Positions 1-8,995 of a stretch of 64,000 nt of DNA are shown here, in pieces. Under the pieces are notes generated by a model. That model had not been told where the DNA came from, made no database searches, and saw only the letters and a program-made list of their open reading frames with translations. Position 1 is the first letter of the stretch. Each line of letters begins with the position of its first letter. The translations under genes and the position numbers were made by a program. Source of the DNA: Flammeovirgaceae bacterium (GTDB taxonomy: Bacteria > Bacteroidota > Bacteroidia > Cytophagales > Cyclobacteriaceae). The stretch covers positions 244,751-308,750 of the forward strand of contig JADJMA010000060.1 in the NCBI GenBank assembly GCA_016709845.1, in the 5' to 3' direction.

Positions 1-388
1 GCGGAGTAGCCCACGCTGCCCACATTATCTTAAAAGGTAACGGATAAAGAAAAGTCCATCCCACATGAAATTTCCCTATGAACGTAGTGGCCCAAAACAT
101 CAGCACACCAATGACCGTGAGTACTAAAGCAATCATATTGGCTGTATAACTTGTTTTCACATAACGCTCCATTAAATAGTTAACGGCTGCCATCCCGGCC
201 ACAAACCAAATCCCAATCATGGTAAGCCCATGGGTAGTCATGTTGGAATAAAATGTGATTGGATCTTGATGGATAATTTCTCCCTGATTGAGCCGCATGA
301 GTATCCCTAGAATGATGCTGATAATGAACAATACAAATACAGTCAATATCCAAACAGAAGTGATTTTTCTAATTTTTATTGATTCCAT
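1..388 (-). CDS. cytochrome c oxidase subunit I, ba3-like (N-terminal part)
   Basis: Heme-copper oxidase catalytic subunit, cut by the window edge; only the first ~129 residues are present. Seen: an ATG at 386-388 (reverse), an N-terminal membrane helix after MESIKIRK, then a second helix with the motif YSNMTTHGLTMIG, whose His is the expected low-spin heme ligand. It lies 22 bp downstream of the subunit II gene on the same strand. The short subunit II and this N-terminus point to the B-type (ba3-like) oxidases rather than aa3; that is inference. Confidence 0.8.
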   Translation of the reverse strand, partial: MESIKIRKITSVWILTVFVLFIISIILGILMRLNQGEIIHQDPITFYSNMTTHGLTMIGIWFVAGMAAVNYLMERYVKTSYTANMIALVLTVIGVLMFWATTFIGKFHVGWTFLYPLPFKIMWAAWATP

Positions 389-410
389 GATCTATATGGT
401 TTACGGATTT

Positions 411-962
411 CTACTTAACAATAAAAGATGATCTCATAATCTGGTGTGCCACACCACAGTATTCCAAACAAAAGATGTTGTATTTACCAGGCTTTTCAAA
501 TTTATAACGAAGACGATTTACATAACCCGGCATAGCCTGCGTTTGAGTAATTAATCTATTGGATTCGTCATAAATCCCAAAACCATGATTTACATCTAAG
601 CTTGTCACTCTGAATTCAACCAGCTCATTAGCCGGCACCTCTATAGGTTCTCCTTTGGGACTTTTAGGATCAATGGCATGCTCAGACAAAAAGAACGCAA
701 ACTGCATAGCCGACACATGAACTACTTTTGCCGGGATTTCGTCCGCAAAAAGAAAATACGGTGACTTCGGAATAGTTACCGAAGCAAAAATAGCCAGTAT
801 CACAAACAAGATAAGCAGAAACCAAAATCGTTTCTTTAACGGATTGGTCATTCCATGTTCCGATTGTTCTGCCTTATGGGATGATAGATATACATAGGCA
901 AAAACAATAACACCTATTACTGCTAAGGCTAGAAATAATAATAAAATTGAATTTTGTTGCAT
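411..962 (-). CDS. cytochrome c oxidase subunit II (CuA), ba3-like
   Basis: Electron-entry subunit of the terminal oxidase; it takes electrons from cytochrome c through a binuclear CuA centre on the periplasmic side. The 183 residues show two N-terminal membrane helices (about 5-27 and 46-66) and a cupredoxin domain. The CuA ligands are visible as a His in DVNHGFGIYD and the C-terminal motif CLEYCGVAHQIM (C-x3-C-x3-H-x2-M). The short length and single cupredoxin domain fit ba3-type subunit II. First gene of a minus-strand pair with subunit I. No nar-type palindrome was seen upstream. Confidence 0.9.
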   Translation of the reverse strand: MQQNSILLLFLALAVIGVIVFAYVYLSSHKAEQSEHGMTNPLKKRFWFLLILFVILAIFASVTIPKSPYFLFADEIPAKVVHVSAMQFAFFLSEHAIDPKSPKGEPIEVPANELVEFRVTSLDVNHGFGIYDESNRLITQTQAMPGYVNRLRYKFEKPGKYNIFCLEYCGVAHQIMRSSFIVK

Positions 963-1124
963 TATGAATTTATTTTAATTGCCATTGACTTTTTTGTTCG
1001 TGTTTTATCCTGTGATGAAATAATTTTGTCTCTATGTTTTTATCTCTTTTAAAAATTATAACTATTTCTCTCAACAGAAGATCCTTTCACCAAAGTTTCA
1101 CTGTCATCTTTTTGAATATGTACT

Positions 1125-1838
1125 CTACGTCACAGGCCTCGAGTTTAATGGCCTCAGGGTAATTTCATCAATCAATAAATTATCTGGTGTTTCTAAAATT
1201 GAAATTACAAATGCTGCAATGTCATCCAGCTGCAACATATTATGGTGTGGTTCTATTCCTGAGTCTTGAAAAAAGTGAGTATCAATACTCCCTGGATTTA
1301 CGCAAGTGACTTTGATATTATCTTTGCGGAGTTCTTTAAACAAGGCTTCACTAAAACCTTGTATGCCATATTTAGATGCAGAATACCCTGCTGCTCCTGC
1401 TCTCGATGCCTTTCCAAGGATAGAGCCGATGTTGATGATGTGACTAGAAGAGTTGTTCTTCTTCATAAAAGGAACAATACTGGAGCTAATATAAAAAATT
1501 CCATTCAAATTGGTATTAATCATAGCATGCCATTGTTCCAAGGTAAGCTCATCGATCTTACCAAAATAACCAGCTCCGGCATTATTGATGAGTATGTCAG
1601 GAAGATGAGAGTCAGAGAAAGTATTTTTTACCCAAGAGGCAATGGTATTTTGTTCAGTGATATCCATACCGATTGGAATAAATGTATCGCCCAACTTATT
1701 TCGAATAGCCGTGAGCTTTTGCAAATTTCTGGCAAGGCCATAGACTACAACTCCCTTTGCAACTAAAGCTTTAGCAAAAGCCGCCCCTAATCCGCGGCTG
1801 GCACCAGTTACAATTGCAATTTTCTTTTTCAGCTGCAT
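1125..1838 (-). CDS. short-chain dehydrogenase/reductase (SDR)
   Basis: NAD(P)-dependent SDR of unknown substrate. The start is placed at ATG 1838 (MQLKKKIAIVTGASRGLG); a longer frame would run into the upstream gene. Classical SDR marks are present: TGASRGLG nucleotide motif at the N-terminus, NNAG in the middle, a Ser in INIGSILG and the YSASK catalytic Tyr/Lys. About 237 residues, normal for the family. It follows the AhpD-like gene with a 1-bp gap, so they are co-transcribed. A diverged paralogue lies at 26002-26789. Confidence 0.88.
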   Translation of the reverse strand: MQLKKKIAIVTGASRGLGAAFAKALVAKGVVVYGLARNLQKLTAIRNKLGDTFIPIGMDITEQNTIASWVKNTFSDSHLPDILINNAGAGYFGKIDELTLEQWHAMINTNLNGIFYISSSIVPFMKKNNSSSHIINIGSILGKASRAGAAGYSASKYGIQGFSEALFKELRKDNIKVTCVNPGSIDTHFFQDSGIEPHHNMLQLDDIAAFVISILETPDNLLIDEITLRPLNSRPVT

Positions 1839-1839
1839 T

Positions 1840-2292
1840 TTACTGAGTTTGATATGATCCGGGAACGGTACGAAAACTAATTGCCAGCCGGTTCCATCCA
1901 TTAATTGCTATAATGGCCATGGTAAGAGCAACCATTTCCTTTTCATCAAAATACTTACAGGTAGCCTCGTACAACAAATCAGGCACATCATTTTCTGAAA
2001 TCAATGTCACTGCTTCTGCCCAGGCTAAAGCGGCACTTTCTCTTTCGGTGTAAAAAGGCGTTTCCCGCCACGCACTTAATGCATACAAACGCTGCTCTGT
2101 CTCACCTGCCTTTCGCGCATCTTTGGTATGCATATCCAAACAATACGCACAACCATTTATTTGAGACGCTCTGGTTTTTACCAATTCGTATAAGGAGTGC
2201 TCCAAGCCAGAATTTGCCGCATATTTCTCAACACCTAGCATGGCCGTTAAAGCCATGGGAGAAACCTTTGAATAATTTAATCTTTCTTTCAT
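1840..2292 (-). CDS. AhpD-like / carboxymuconolactone decarboxylase family protein
   Basis: Predicted alkylhydroperoxidase-type disulfide reductase. The 150-residue protein has the family core with a CxxC pair in INGCAYCLDMHTKDARK, followed by the His of the proton relay. The C-terminal half (SAWRETPFYTERESAALAWAEA) is typical of the subgroup often annotated as carboxymuconolactone decarboxylase. No aromatic-degradation genes are nearby, so a peroxide or oxidative-stress role is more likely. It sits between a DUF488 gene (22 bp upstream) and an SDR gene in a minus-strand run starting at 3458. Confidence 0.87.
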   Translation of the reverse strand: MKERLNYSKVSPMALTAMLGVEKYAANSGLEHSLYELVKTRASQINGCAYCLDMHTKDARKAGETEQRLYALSAWRETPFYTERESAALAWAEAVTLISENDVPDLLYEATCKYFDEKEMVALTMAIIAINGWNRLAISFRTVPGSYQTQ

Positions 2293-2313
2293 TTCATTAA
2301 GTATTAATCAATT

Positions 2314-2861
2314 CTAATTTTCTTTCCGTTCAACTTCATACGTCAATGTACCGTTTACAATTCTTGCCGGTTGCGTGTATGGATGCTCTTCTGCTTTCGC
2401 TACACCCATAATATGAATTACTTTCCATCCTCTTGCCTTCAAATAATCAGAAACCATGGAGCGATGGCAACGCCACCACACCGCTTCGAACACATGTAAG
2501 CTGTAGATTTCTTTATAGCGATCTTTTCCAGTTTCTCTATTCCTTCTTTGAATTGTTCCGTCTCCATAAAATCAGCATAACCGCGAAAGGATGGGTGTCG
2601 CCAAGCGATATTTTTTGAGTTGGGATTTACTTTTCTCCGTCCTCCAAGATTTTTTAAATGAATGTATTGAATGTTGTTTTGTGGTAAAGAAACTTCGAGA
2701 GCCTCTTTATTGAATTGGGGAAATTTGCGTGAACCCGGAAAACTTCGAATATCCGCCACAACTATAATCCTAAAGGATTTTAGCATAGCTACTAATTCAT
2801 CAAATGAATGCGTAGAGTGTCCTATAGTCCAAATACTCTTAATTTGTTGATTAACATCCAT
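2314..2861 (-). CDS. DUF488 family protein (frameshifted)
   Basis: Member of the DUF488 family, function unknown. Residues 1-123 read in one frame (TIGHSTHSFDELVAMLKS, ADIRSFPGSRKFPQFN, HLKNLGGRRK). After TAYMCS the frame breaks at about 2485, and the expected C-terminus (EAVWWRCHRSMVSDYL, then a tail ending EVERKEN) continues in another frame to a TAG at 2314-2316. One missing G explains it, so a sequence error is likely. The second half of the active-site-like Cys/Trp/Arg patch is therefore intact. Same run as the AhpD and SDR genes. Confidence 0.8.
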
Positions 2862-2922
2862 GCGTTTTTTATGACATACCTTTACTTAGTTCGCGGATTT
2901 GTTTGTCATTCGTTTTTTTGCT

Positions 2923-3458
2923 TCAATGCACCAGGAATAATTCATTGATAAAATGAGCTGCCCTTTTATCCGTACTGATTTTGTCTTTGGCATTTCCATT
3001 TTCGTCAAATGAATTCAAAACATTAGGAACATGAAACCTAGTGGAGACTGTCCATGCTCCAATTTTCCAAAGGGAAAACTGTAAAGAAATAATTACTTGT
3101 GTGCCACCGAAATCTCCATCAGAAACAGTCGAAATAACAACTGGCTTACGATGCCACTCCGGATGCAGCAAGTCAATGGCATTTTTTAAACTCTGGGGTA
3201 ACCTCCGTTATATCCAGGAGTAACAATAATAACCCCATCAGCAGCTTTTATCTTACCCGAAAAATCAAGCATTTTTGACGAAGGCGATTTTTGAAACTGT
3301 AAGCGCTCATCAAACAATGGAAAGTTATACTCCTTTAAATCAAGAATGTTAACAGTTACAGGTGTGTTGGCTTCCAAATATTGTTTAAAATACAAGGCAA
3401 CCCTATGACTGTTTCTCCCTTCTCTGATACTTGCTGACAGTATTTCTATATGTGGCAT
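2923..3458 (-). CDS. NADPH-dependent FMN reductase (frameshifted)
   Basis: Flavodoxin-fold NAD(P)H:FMN or quinone/azo reductase. The N-terminus MPHIEILSASIREGRNSHRV carries the phosphate-binding loop of this family. GYNGGYP near residue 85 is the second flavin loop (usually EYNGGYPG). The frame breaks at 3171-3186 directly after it; one missing C in a CCC run restores the family sequence (QSLKNAIDLLHPEWHRKPV). The C-terminal part (GDFGGTQVIISLQFSLWKIGA) follows. About 178 residues, typical length. First gene of the minus-strand run ending at 1125. Confidence 0.82.
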
Positions 3459-3570
3459 ATCTCTAAAATATTATTTGCAATAAAGTATACTAATCCTCTT
3501 GTCTTAGTATTTACTATTCATTCTGGCATTTCTTTCAACCCGATACGCATCTTATAAATACTATATGCCC

Positions 3571-4220
3571 TTAGTATCTTATTTGTAAGGAATCCTGAAT
3601 TTCATGATGATAAATATAAGTAGGTATATTTGTTTTCATCATTTCAATCTTAGCCTCCTTTGCCCGTTCAAATAAATCTGCATCGGTACCCATCGAAATT
3701 TTACTAAATCCATTTAATGAAAGCAGAATATCTCTTTCAATAAAAAAAGTCCCACCTACTACGCAATCTTTGAGATGTATTTTCGCAGAGTGGTCAAACC
3801 TGTCCGGAACGTACGGGCTTCCGATTACCTCTAACCCACCATGTAAAAATTTTACAGTAGGGTGCTGCAACAAAGGCGTTTTCTTAATTTGAGATGTTCC
3901 GGATGGTACTCATCATCCGAATCCAAAAACGAAATAAATTTACCACTCGATGCATGTAATCCCCTATTCTTAGATTGTACCTCTCCACTGTGGCCTTTTC
4001 TTAAGTACTTAATTTTATCGTTACCCAACAGGTAAGGCAAAATCTGAGTATACGTATCATCAGTGCTTTCATCATCTACAATAATTGCCTCCCAATCCAC
4101 TTCTGTTTGTGCAACTAAGGAATCAATTGCTCTCTTTAATAGTTTAGCCCGATTAAAGGTTGCTATTATTATAGAAAAAAATGGAGGAGCAATCGTTCTA
4201 TTTTTATTCACAAATGACAC
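3571..4220 (-). CDS. glycosyltransferase family 2 (frameshifted)
   Basis: Nucleotide-sugar-dependent GT-A glycosyltransferase. Seen: an N-terminal strand FFSIIIATFNRAKLLKRAI, the acidic motif VDDESTDDT, and a DXD-like metal site in FLDSDDEYH around residue 103. The reading frame shifts near 3860-3880 and continues with the acceptor-side part (FIERDILLSLNGFSK, MGTDADLFERA). About 215 residues in total, short for a GT2 enzyme. It stands alone among redox genes, with 110 bp or more of free DNA on both sides, so its sugar and acceptor cannot be inferred. Confidence 0.78.
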
Positions 4221-4342
4221 TTTTAATTTTCAATATCACATAAGATTTCGCTGGCATTAATCAATGTTGTACTGGCATATTACTTATTTAATTCAATAAC
4301 CAATCTGGAGTATTTATTTTTTAAATTCAATACCTGTCAATT

Positions 4343-4672
4343 TTATTTCTCTATCTCATCTATAGCAATGGTAGCATGCGCATAAGCTGCTCCAGCACGC
4401 ATCTCAGCAGCCACCCAAACGGCCTCCATAATCTCTTCCTTACTTGCACCCTTTCTCATCGCCTGTTTGGAATGTGAGCGGATGCAATACGGACATTGTG
4501 TGACATGGGCTACAGCAACCGCAATGAGTTGTTTCGTTTTCTCATCAATGGCGCCCGCTTCAAATACAGTTTTACTGAAGTTCCGCCATGCCTCCACGCT
4601 CTTAGGCGCCAAAGCCGCTTTTTTATCAGCCAGTTCTTTGGTTGTTTTGGGATATAATGTTTCGTTTTCCAT
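4343..4672 (-). CDS. AhpD/carboxymuconolactone decarboxylase family protein
   Basis: Small (109 residues) all-helical AhpD-like protein with an intact redox CxxC in THVTQCPYCIRSHSKQA and the downstream helix KGASKEEIMEAVWVAAEM. Proteins of this form act as peroxidase or thiol-disulfide partners in oxidative and nitrosative stress; the substrate is not known. It lies 74 bp downstream of the Rrf2 gene at 4746-5177, on the same strand, so it may be the last gene of the nitrosative-stress operon that starts at 8834. Confidence 0.87.
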   Translation of the reverse strand: MENETLYPKTTKELADKKAALAPKSVEAWRNFSKTVFEAGAIDEKTKQLIAVAVAHVTQCPYCIRSHSKQAMRKGASKEEIMEAVWVAAEMRAGAAYAHATIAIDEIEK

Positions 4673-4745
4673 GATGTATATTTTATTTTGTTAAGCTCAT
4701 TTTTCCACTATCCTTTGCATTCAGCTTACTAACAACATTCCATAT

Positions 4746-5177
4746 TCAACCGATCAAATAAGCCAACCCGCTTTCTACTGGTTCACACAACACATTAATA
4801 GTTTTAGTATTAAATAATTTCTGAATAACTTCTCTCCCTTTCTTATATTCATCATGGATGGGACAAGGATGAGTAGAAGAGCATTTACTCAGCCCCAATC
4901 CACATTCATTAAATAAGTCCTTTCCGTCAATGGTATCAACGATGGCTATAATAGGTTGGTTGCGTTGCTTCGTGGTAATGTAAAATCCACCCGTTGGTCC
5001 TTTAATACTATTTATTATTTTTTGCTTTACCAGCGTTTGCAATATTTTGCTTACCGTATGTTCACTTGCGTTGATAAATTTTGCTATTTCTTTTACACCA
5101 GACTTTTCATCTGATTCCACTTTGGAGCCAAGATAAATGACAGCTTTTATAGCGGTTTTACACGTGTTGCTAAGCAT
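4746..5177 (-). CDS. Rrf2-family Fe-S transcriptional regulator (NsrR/IscR-like)
   Basis: DNA-binding regulator of the Rrf2 family. A winged-helix N-terminus (VKEIAKFINASEHTVSKILQTL, KGPTGGFY wing) is followed by the cluster region ECGLGLSKCS...HPCPIHDEY. Cys92, Cys99 and Cys105 match the three-Cys spacing of IscR/NsrR, so an oxygen- or NO-sensitive Fe-S cluster is expected. The gene follows sufT by 2 bp, in an operon of NO-related genes; sensing NO is therefore a reasonable inference. Two other Rrf2 genes lie at 15770 and 40833. Confidence 0.9.
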   Translation of the reverse strand: MLSNTCKTAIKAVIYLGSKVESDEKSGVKEIAKFINASEHTVSKILQTLVKQKIINSIKGPTGGFYITTKQRNQPIIAIVDTIDGKDLFNECGLGLSKCSSTHPCPIHDEYKKGREVIQKLFNTKTINVLCEPVESGLAYLIG

Positions 5178-5179
5178 TC

Positions 5180-5500
5180 TTAATAGTTTAAAAATCTATT
5201 CCCTTCCTCCGAAATCATGCTGGCATCCCAATGTGGTTCAAAAGTCAAGTCAACCTGTATCTTATATTCAGAAAATAATTGTTGTATGGCTTGTGTGGCA
5301 GCGCTTACGATTGAATCACCCATCGGACAGAATTGTGTCGTTAACGTCATGGTCACAATAATTTCTTTATCGTCTTCATTAAAATCAATTTGATAAACCA
5401 ATCCCAAGTCAACAATATTCAAACCAATCTCAGGATCAATCACATTATATAGACCGGATATAGCGATATCACTTTTACTACTATTAGTTTTTATGTTCAT
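5180..5500 (-). CDS. SufT/MIP18-like metal-sulfur cluster assembly factor (DUF59)
   Basis: Small Fe-S assembly or maturation factor of the DUF59/PaaD/SufT group. Seen in 106 residues: DPEIGLNIVDLGLVY, the strand VTMTLTTQFCPM with the conserved Cys, and the C-terminal VDLTFEPHWDASMIS. Such proteins help deliver clusters to Fe-S enzymes. Its place between a membrane gene (17-bp overlap) and an Rrf2 Fe-S regulator, in an operon with a RIC-type di-iron protein, suggests cluster repair under NO stress. The start at 5500 gives the family N-terminus. Confidence 0.88.
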   Translation of the reverse strand: MNIKTNSSKSDIAISGLYNVIDPEIGLNIVDLGLVYQIDFNEDDKEIIVTMTLTTQFCPMGDSIVSAATQAIQQLFSEYKIQVDLTFEPHWDASMISEEGNRFLNY

Positions 5501-6777
5501 TTAACTTTGCTTTATGAAATAGAATTTTAAACACATTTAAATTATACGACACGGCAGTTATGAGAAGGAAAGTAGCACCAATATTTAATACCAACGTACT
5601 TGCCTGAATGATGCCATAACCAAAAATTATGAAGCCGATGAGGTAGGAAATTCCACCCCTATAAAAACCTTATTAAGAAACAGATCTTTAGGATTAGGTG
5701 TTTTATCCAAACCCGCCATGTTATGATACACTTTATTCCAAACAATGAATGGAAGGGTTTTGAATGTCATCCCTAAAATAATAGCCGTTATCCAACCAAA
5801 AAAAATAGTGAATCCATAAAGTAGAGCAAACTGACTACTGCTTAGTCTTGAAAATAAGGTTATGAATACAACCAAAACAATTATTGGAATAACTATAAAA
5901 GCAACGGAAAGCATTGAAATTTTTACTTGCTCATCCACTTTCATACGAATACGCTTAGCAAATGATTGGTAAATATGGTTGCCAAATAGTAGTACGCCTA
6001 TACTAACAAGCGCAATCGGAATAAAATAAAGTTTGGATTGAGCTGATAAAAGAAAAAGGAATAGAAAATTATCAATCCGGCATTAATCAAAATGTAGATC
6101 CACCACAATCGTTTTTTATTTTCATATTTAGAAATGAGAAACATGGGTATCAGCCGGGAGCCTACTCCAATAATCATTAATAAAAACCATCCTATTATAC
6201 CCAGGTGGGCATGAAGGGATAGATAGTGAAGCGAATCATTTGAAAGCGTACGGGATGTAAAATTCCAGATTAGCAGAAGCCCCAACCCAGTAGTTAAGAA
6301 CAACCACAAAACTGAAGTGAAAGCAAACACAGCATGAACGTTTTGTTTTTTGTTATTTGACATACTCAACCAAAGGTTGGCGATATAGCTGATCACAGCC
6401 AGGTTGATAAGCGATGCTCCTATCCGTGCGATCAAACCCATATCAAATTTATAAAAAGAAAAAATCAGCAGAGGGATACCAATAGCCGCAAAAGCAAAAG
6501 AGAGGTAGGCCAGCACGTTGCTATGTAACTTCCCTTCAATCAACACCGGAAACAACTGGTGGCTCGCCCCTAGAATAATCATCGTACCCCAGCCCAACGC
6601 CATCGTATGGGTAACAGCCAACGTATGCGGACCAAAATAGTGTTGTGTAAATGCTGAGGGATCCATCAAAAGTAAAATAGATGCAATCAAAAACGACAAA
6701 GCAGCATATCCATAAAATGGTAGCACCACTTTATACGAGGTGTTTTTTATAGGGCTATTGCTGCCAGCTATGAACAT
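5484..6777 (-). CDS. polytopic membrane protein, heme-copper-oxidase-I/NnrS-like (two frameshifts)
   Basis: About 430 residues with roughly 12 membrane helices once two indels (near 5960-6000 and 5645) are bridged; the last helices (GGISYLIGFIIFGYG, LNIGATFLLITAVSYN) are in a third frame ending at 5484. Three related segments recur: HTMALGWGTMIILGASHQLFP, HLGIIGWFLLMIIGVGSRLIP and GWITAIILGMTFKTLP, each with a helix, Gly and Leu-Pro; the first two carry His. This resembles the internal repeat of heme-copper oxidase or NnrS membrane proteins. I infer a heme- or NO-related role; the exact family is uncertain. It starts 1 bp after the DUF1858 gene and overlaps sufT. Confidence 0.6.
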
Positions 6778-6778
6778 G

Positions 6779-7598
6779 TCAACTTCTGAAAATCAAAAGA
6801 TGTACTTCACCATCACTTATTTCTTTAATACGATAGTCAAACTTTTTTTCTGTTAGTTCAGGTAATAAAAAAAACAGGTACCCGTTTATGATACACATAG
6901 AGCGCATTCTCTCGTGGCAACTTTTCAAGTTCAGATAAAATAGTAAGCATCGGTTGTGGCATCTCGAGTGCTCTTACATCTATCGTAACCAACTTGTTAC
7001 TGAATCGCTGCATTACTTCTTCCCAACCATGGCTTGCCGTTGCTGTTGATTCCACCTCTACGCCAGCCTTATCCGATTTTTTATAAAAATAGGTTTCCAC
7101 CAGGTCGTTGCTGATTACATCAGCATATGTAACAAACCCTTTCTTCTCCAGCATTTTTATTAAGGGTACGGGTTCAAAGGTGTTGATAATCTTCAGTGCT
7201 TCTCCGGTTTGAACAGACTTTACTTTCTCTAAAATTGGATTTAATGGATCCTTGCCTGATGCCAATATCTCTCGCACATCAAAGTCAATAATCTGGTTTT
7301 TGGTAAGAGCGGTGATGAAGGCCGGCAGTTCTTTTCTTTCCTCCTTAACAGGTACACCATTGACATCAATTTCAAATCCCAATGGTTTAAGTTTAAGAAA
7401 AAAGTCATTGACCTTGCAGCCTGCCATCTTTGAAGCCATGGCAATACTCGTGCGGCCAGCCAGCACTTTTCTCAAGAGCGGATTCCTCAGCTTCTGAAAC
7501 TTTGCATCAATGCTGATGATGGCTTCCAATGCATCAGGGTGATCTTTAAGAATCTGGGCAATTTTAGTATTTGCGTTAATCGGTTTCATTTCTGTCAT
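6779..7598 (-). CDS. DUF1858 + double DUF2249 domain protein
   Basis: Residues 1-70 form a DUF1858 domain (MKPINANTKIAQILKDHPDA, KMAGCKVNDFF). Residues ~100-165 and ~190 to the end are two DUF2249 domains (FDVREILASGKDPLNPIL, GEALKIINTFEPVPLIKML; then TIDVRALEMPQPMLTILSEL). The frame stops early at 6858 inside a run of eight T/A; one base fewer gives LLPELTEKKFDYRI... to a TGA at 6779, completing the last domain. DUF2249 is a TusA-like fold, possibly for electron, sulfur or metal handling; the function is unproven. Tightly packed in the RIC operon. Confidence 0.75.
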
Positions 7599-7632
7599 TT
7601 ATATAAATAACAATCCCCTGATCGTCTTACTA

Positions 7633-8577
7633 CTATTTTGATTTTGTTGCCTTTGCAAAAAGAATATTGTTCTCCAGATGAAAATGCAATTGAAGGTCTT
7701 CTTCAAATTCATCCAACATCTTATACAATAGCGTATAACTGGCGCACGCATCTTGAGGTAGTGTATAATTGCTTGATAGCTTTCTTACTTCAACCAACTT
7801 TCTTCCTATTAACTGATGCTCCAGTTCGAGCGTACCAATCTTAACTTTGATAGATCCAATTTTTTGCTCTCGTGAAGGGCCTACCTCAGGATTGGAGCGT
7901 ACCAATTCTTTAATAAGAGGAAACAATACTGTCTCTTCCCTATCCATATGACCCATTAAAATCATATTGATCTCCTTAACAAGGTTATTAATTTCTATTA
8001 ACTCAGGATGTTGACCCCTGTGTACCTCCATTACTTTGTTCGCATAGGTAGTAATGTCAGGTAGATTTTTTCTAATATAACTGTGATGTGTATTCACAAT
8101 GTAATCCGCGAGGAAATCTATATTCCATTCATCATAGGGTATAGGCCGTGATGCTGGTCTTTTATCCGCCTGTTGCAACTCTTGTTCTACCTTAGTTACA
8201 TCCAAGCCTTTTTCGGCACACGCCTCTTTAACTGTTTTTCCGCCACCACAAGAAAAATCTAAACCATACTTTTTAAAAACTTCTACTTTGCGTAAATCTT
8301 TTGCAGCCAGTTGTCCGAGCGTTTCATCATTTTCACCAGAAATACGTTTTCGTATCCTTATTTTCCACCACTCAGGCCCCTCCTCCAGGTACTCCCAAGT
8401 AAACGCATTCCCTCTTTCGCCTAATAGCTGGTAGTAAAGTGGTTTCGGATCGTGATCATTGTGTATCGTGAGACTTTCCCCTTCCTTCAGTTCGTCATAG
8501 CGTACAAAAATGGTTGGGTGTTTTTGCTTCGGCTCTAACAACGTTACATTTAAGATGTTCTCTACTGTTGCTTCCAT
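7633..8577 (-). CDS. RIC-type di-iron Fe-S cluster repair protein with N-terminal DUF2249
   Basis: Fusion of a DUF2249 domain (residues ~10-75: PTIFVRYDELKEGESLTIHNDHDP) with a complete ScdA/YtfE-like protein: a ScdA_N domain (LGQLAAKDLRKVEVFKKYGLDFSCGG), then a hemerythrin domain with the di-iron His/Glu ligands (THHSYI, HPELIEINN, MGHMDREETVLFP, LELEHQLI, HLENNILFAKA). RIC proteins repair NO- or oxidant-damaged Fe-S clusters. ATG 8577 is chosen because it gives the DUF2249 start seen in the neighbour; a longer frame adds only 17 unrelated residues. ScdA_N normally has two adjacent Cys; here it is SCGGG, with one Cys only. Confidence 0.88.
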   Translation of the reverse strand: MEATVENILNVTLLEPKQKHPTIFVRYDELKEGESLTIHNDHDPKPLYYQLLGERGNAFTWEYLEEGPEWWKIRIRKRISGENDETLGQLAAKDLRKVEVFKKYGLDFSCGGGKTVKEACAEKGLDVTKVEQELQQADKRPASRPIPYDEWNIDFLADYIVNTHHSYIRKNLPDITTYANKVMEVHRGQHPELIEINNLVKEINMILMGHMDREETVLFPLIKELVRSNPEVGPSREQKIGSIKVKIGTLELEHQLIGRKLVEVRKLSSNYTLPQDACASYTLLYKMLDEFEEDLQLHFHLENNILFAKATKSK

Positions 8578-8597
8578 CTTTAATAGTTTATCAAAAA

Positions 8598-8834
8598 TTA
8601 TTTTTTTGTAATCTTTATTTTCCACCAAACAGGCCCTTGCTCCAAATATTCCCAGGTAAAAATATCACCTCGTTCACCTACTAATTGAAAATACATGGGT
8701 CTGGGGTCGTGATTATTGTGCAGTGTGAAGCTCTCACCAGATTTCAGCTCATCAAAGCGAGCAAAAATAGTGGGGTGCTTTAATCTGGGTTCAATTATCG
8801 TTACATCCAGGATGCTTGCATTTGAGTTTTCCAT
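8598..8834 (-). CDS. single-domain DUF2249 protein
   Basis: A 78-residue stand-alone DUF2249 domain, strongly similar to the N-terminal domain of the next gene (shared: HPTIFARFDEL, GESFTLHNNHDPRP, WEYLEQGPVWWKI). The family has a TusA-like fold with a conserved HDP motif; a role with RIC or NO-related enzymes is inferred from repeated neighbourhood. First gene of the operon running to about 4746. A strong palindrome sits 50 bp upstream at 8885-8910. The gene pair probably arose by duplication of the DUF2249 unit. Confidence 0.87.
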   Translation of the reverse strand: MENSNASILDVTIIEPRLKHPTIFARFDELKSGESFTLHNNHDPRPMYFQLVGERGDIFTWEYLEQGPVWWKIKITKK

Positions 8835-8884
8835 TACTTTAATGTTTACTAATTAAGTCCTAAAAGAAATAAACTATTCTGATT

Positions 8885-8910
8885 AATAAAAGTATTAAAG
8901 TACTTTTATT
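8885..8910. promoter_or_regulatory. operator-like palindrome upstream of the DUF2249/RIC operon
   Basis: Perfect inverted repeat: AATAAAAGTA (8885-8894), six bases, TACTTTTATT (8901-8910). In the form AATAAAAG-N10-CTTTTATT it is the best copy of a motif also found at 35175, 38888, 43062 and 48075. It lies 50 bp upstream of the ATG at 8834. The only -7-like sequence downstream of it (TAGTTTAT) is weak. I infer a binding site for a nitrate/NO regulator, probably one of the Rrf2 proteins. Confidence 0.7.
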
Positions 8911-8995
8911 CCTCATAGAAATCAAATAAAAATCACCACAGACTCATCTTGTAGCTTGCTGAACCATCCATAACCTGACTGTCATTTTTGTGAGC

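Noticed and set aside
1..962. Member of the nar/nor palindrome regulon
   Set aside because: The 962-1124 leader has A/T-rich text but no AATAAAAG-N10-CTTTTATT-type repeat with the right spacing.
1266..2300. Plus-strand frames of 98 and 166 codons opposite the SDR and AhpD-like genes
   Set aside because: Composition is Ser/Phe/Ile-rich, as expected from antisense reading; the minus-strand proteins have full family motifs.
2439..2861. Programmed frameshifting as the explanation for split genes
   Set aside because: The breaks occur in many unrelated genes, in both directions, without slippery-site plus stem-loop patterns, and often in homopolymers; sequence error is simpler.
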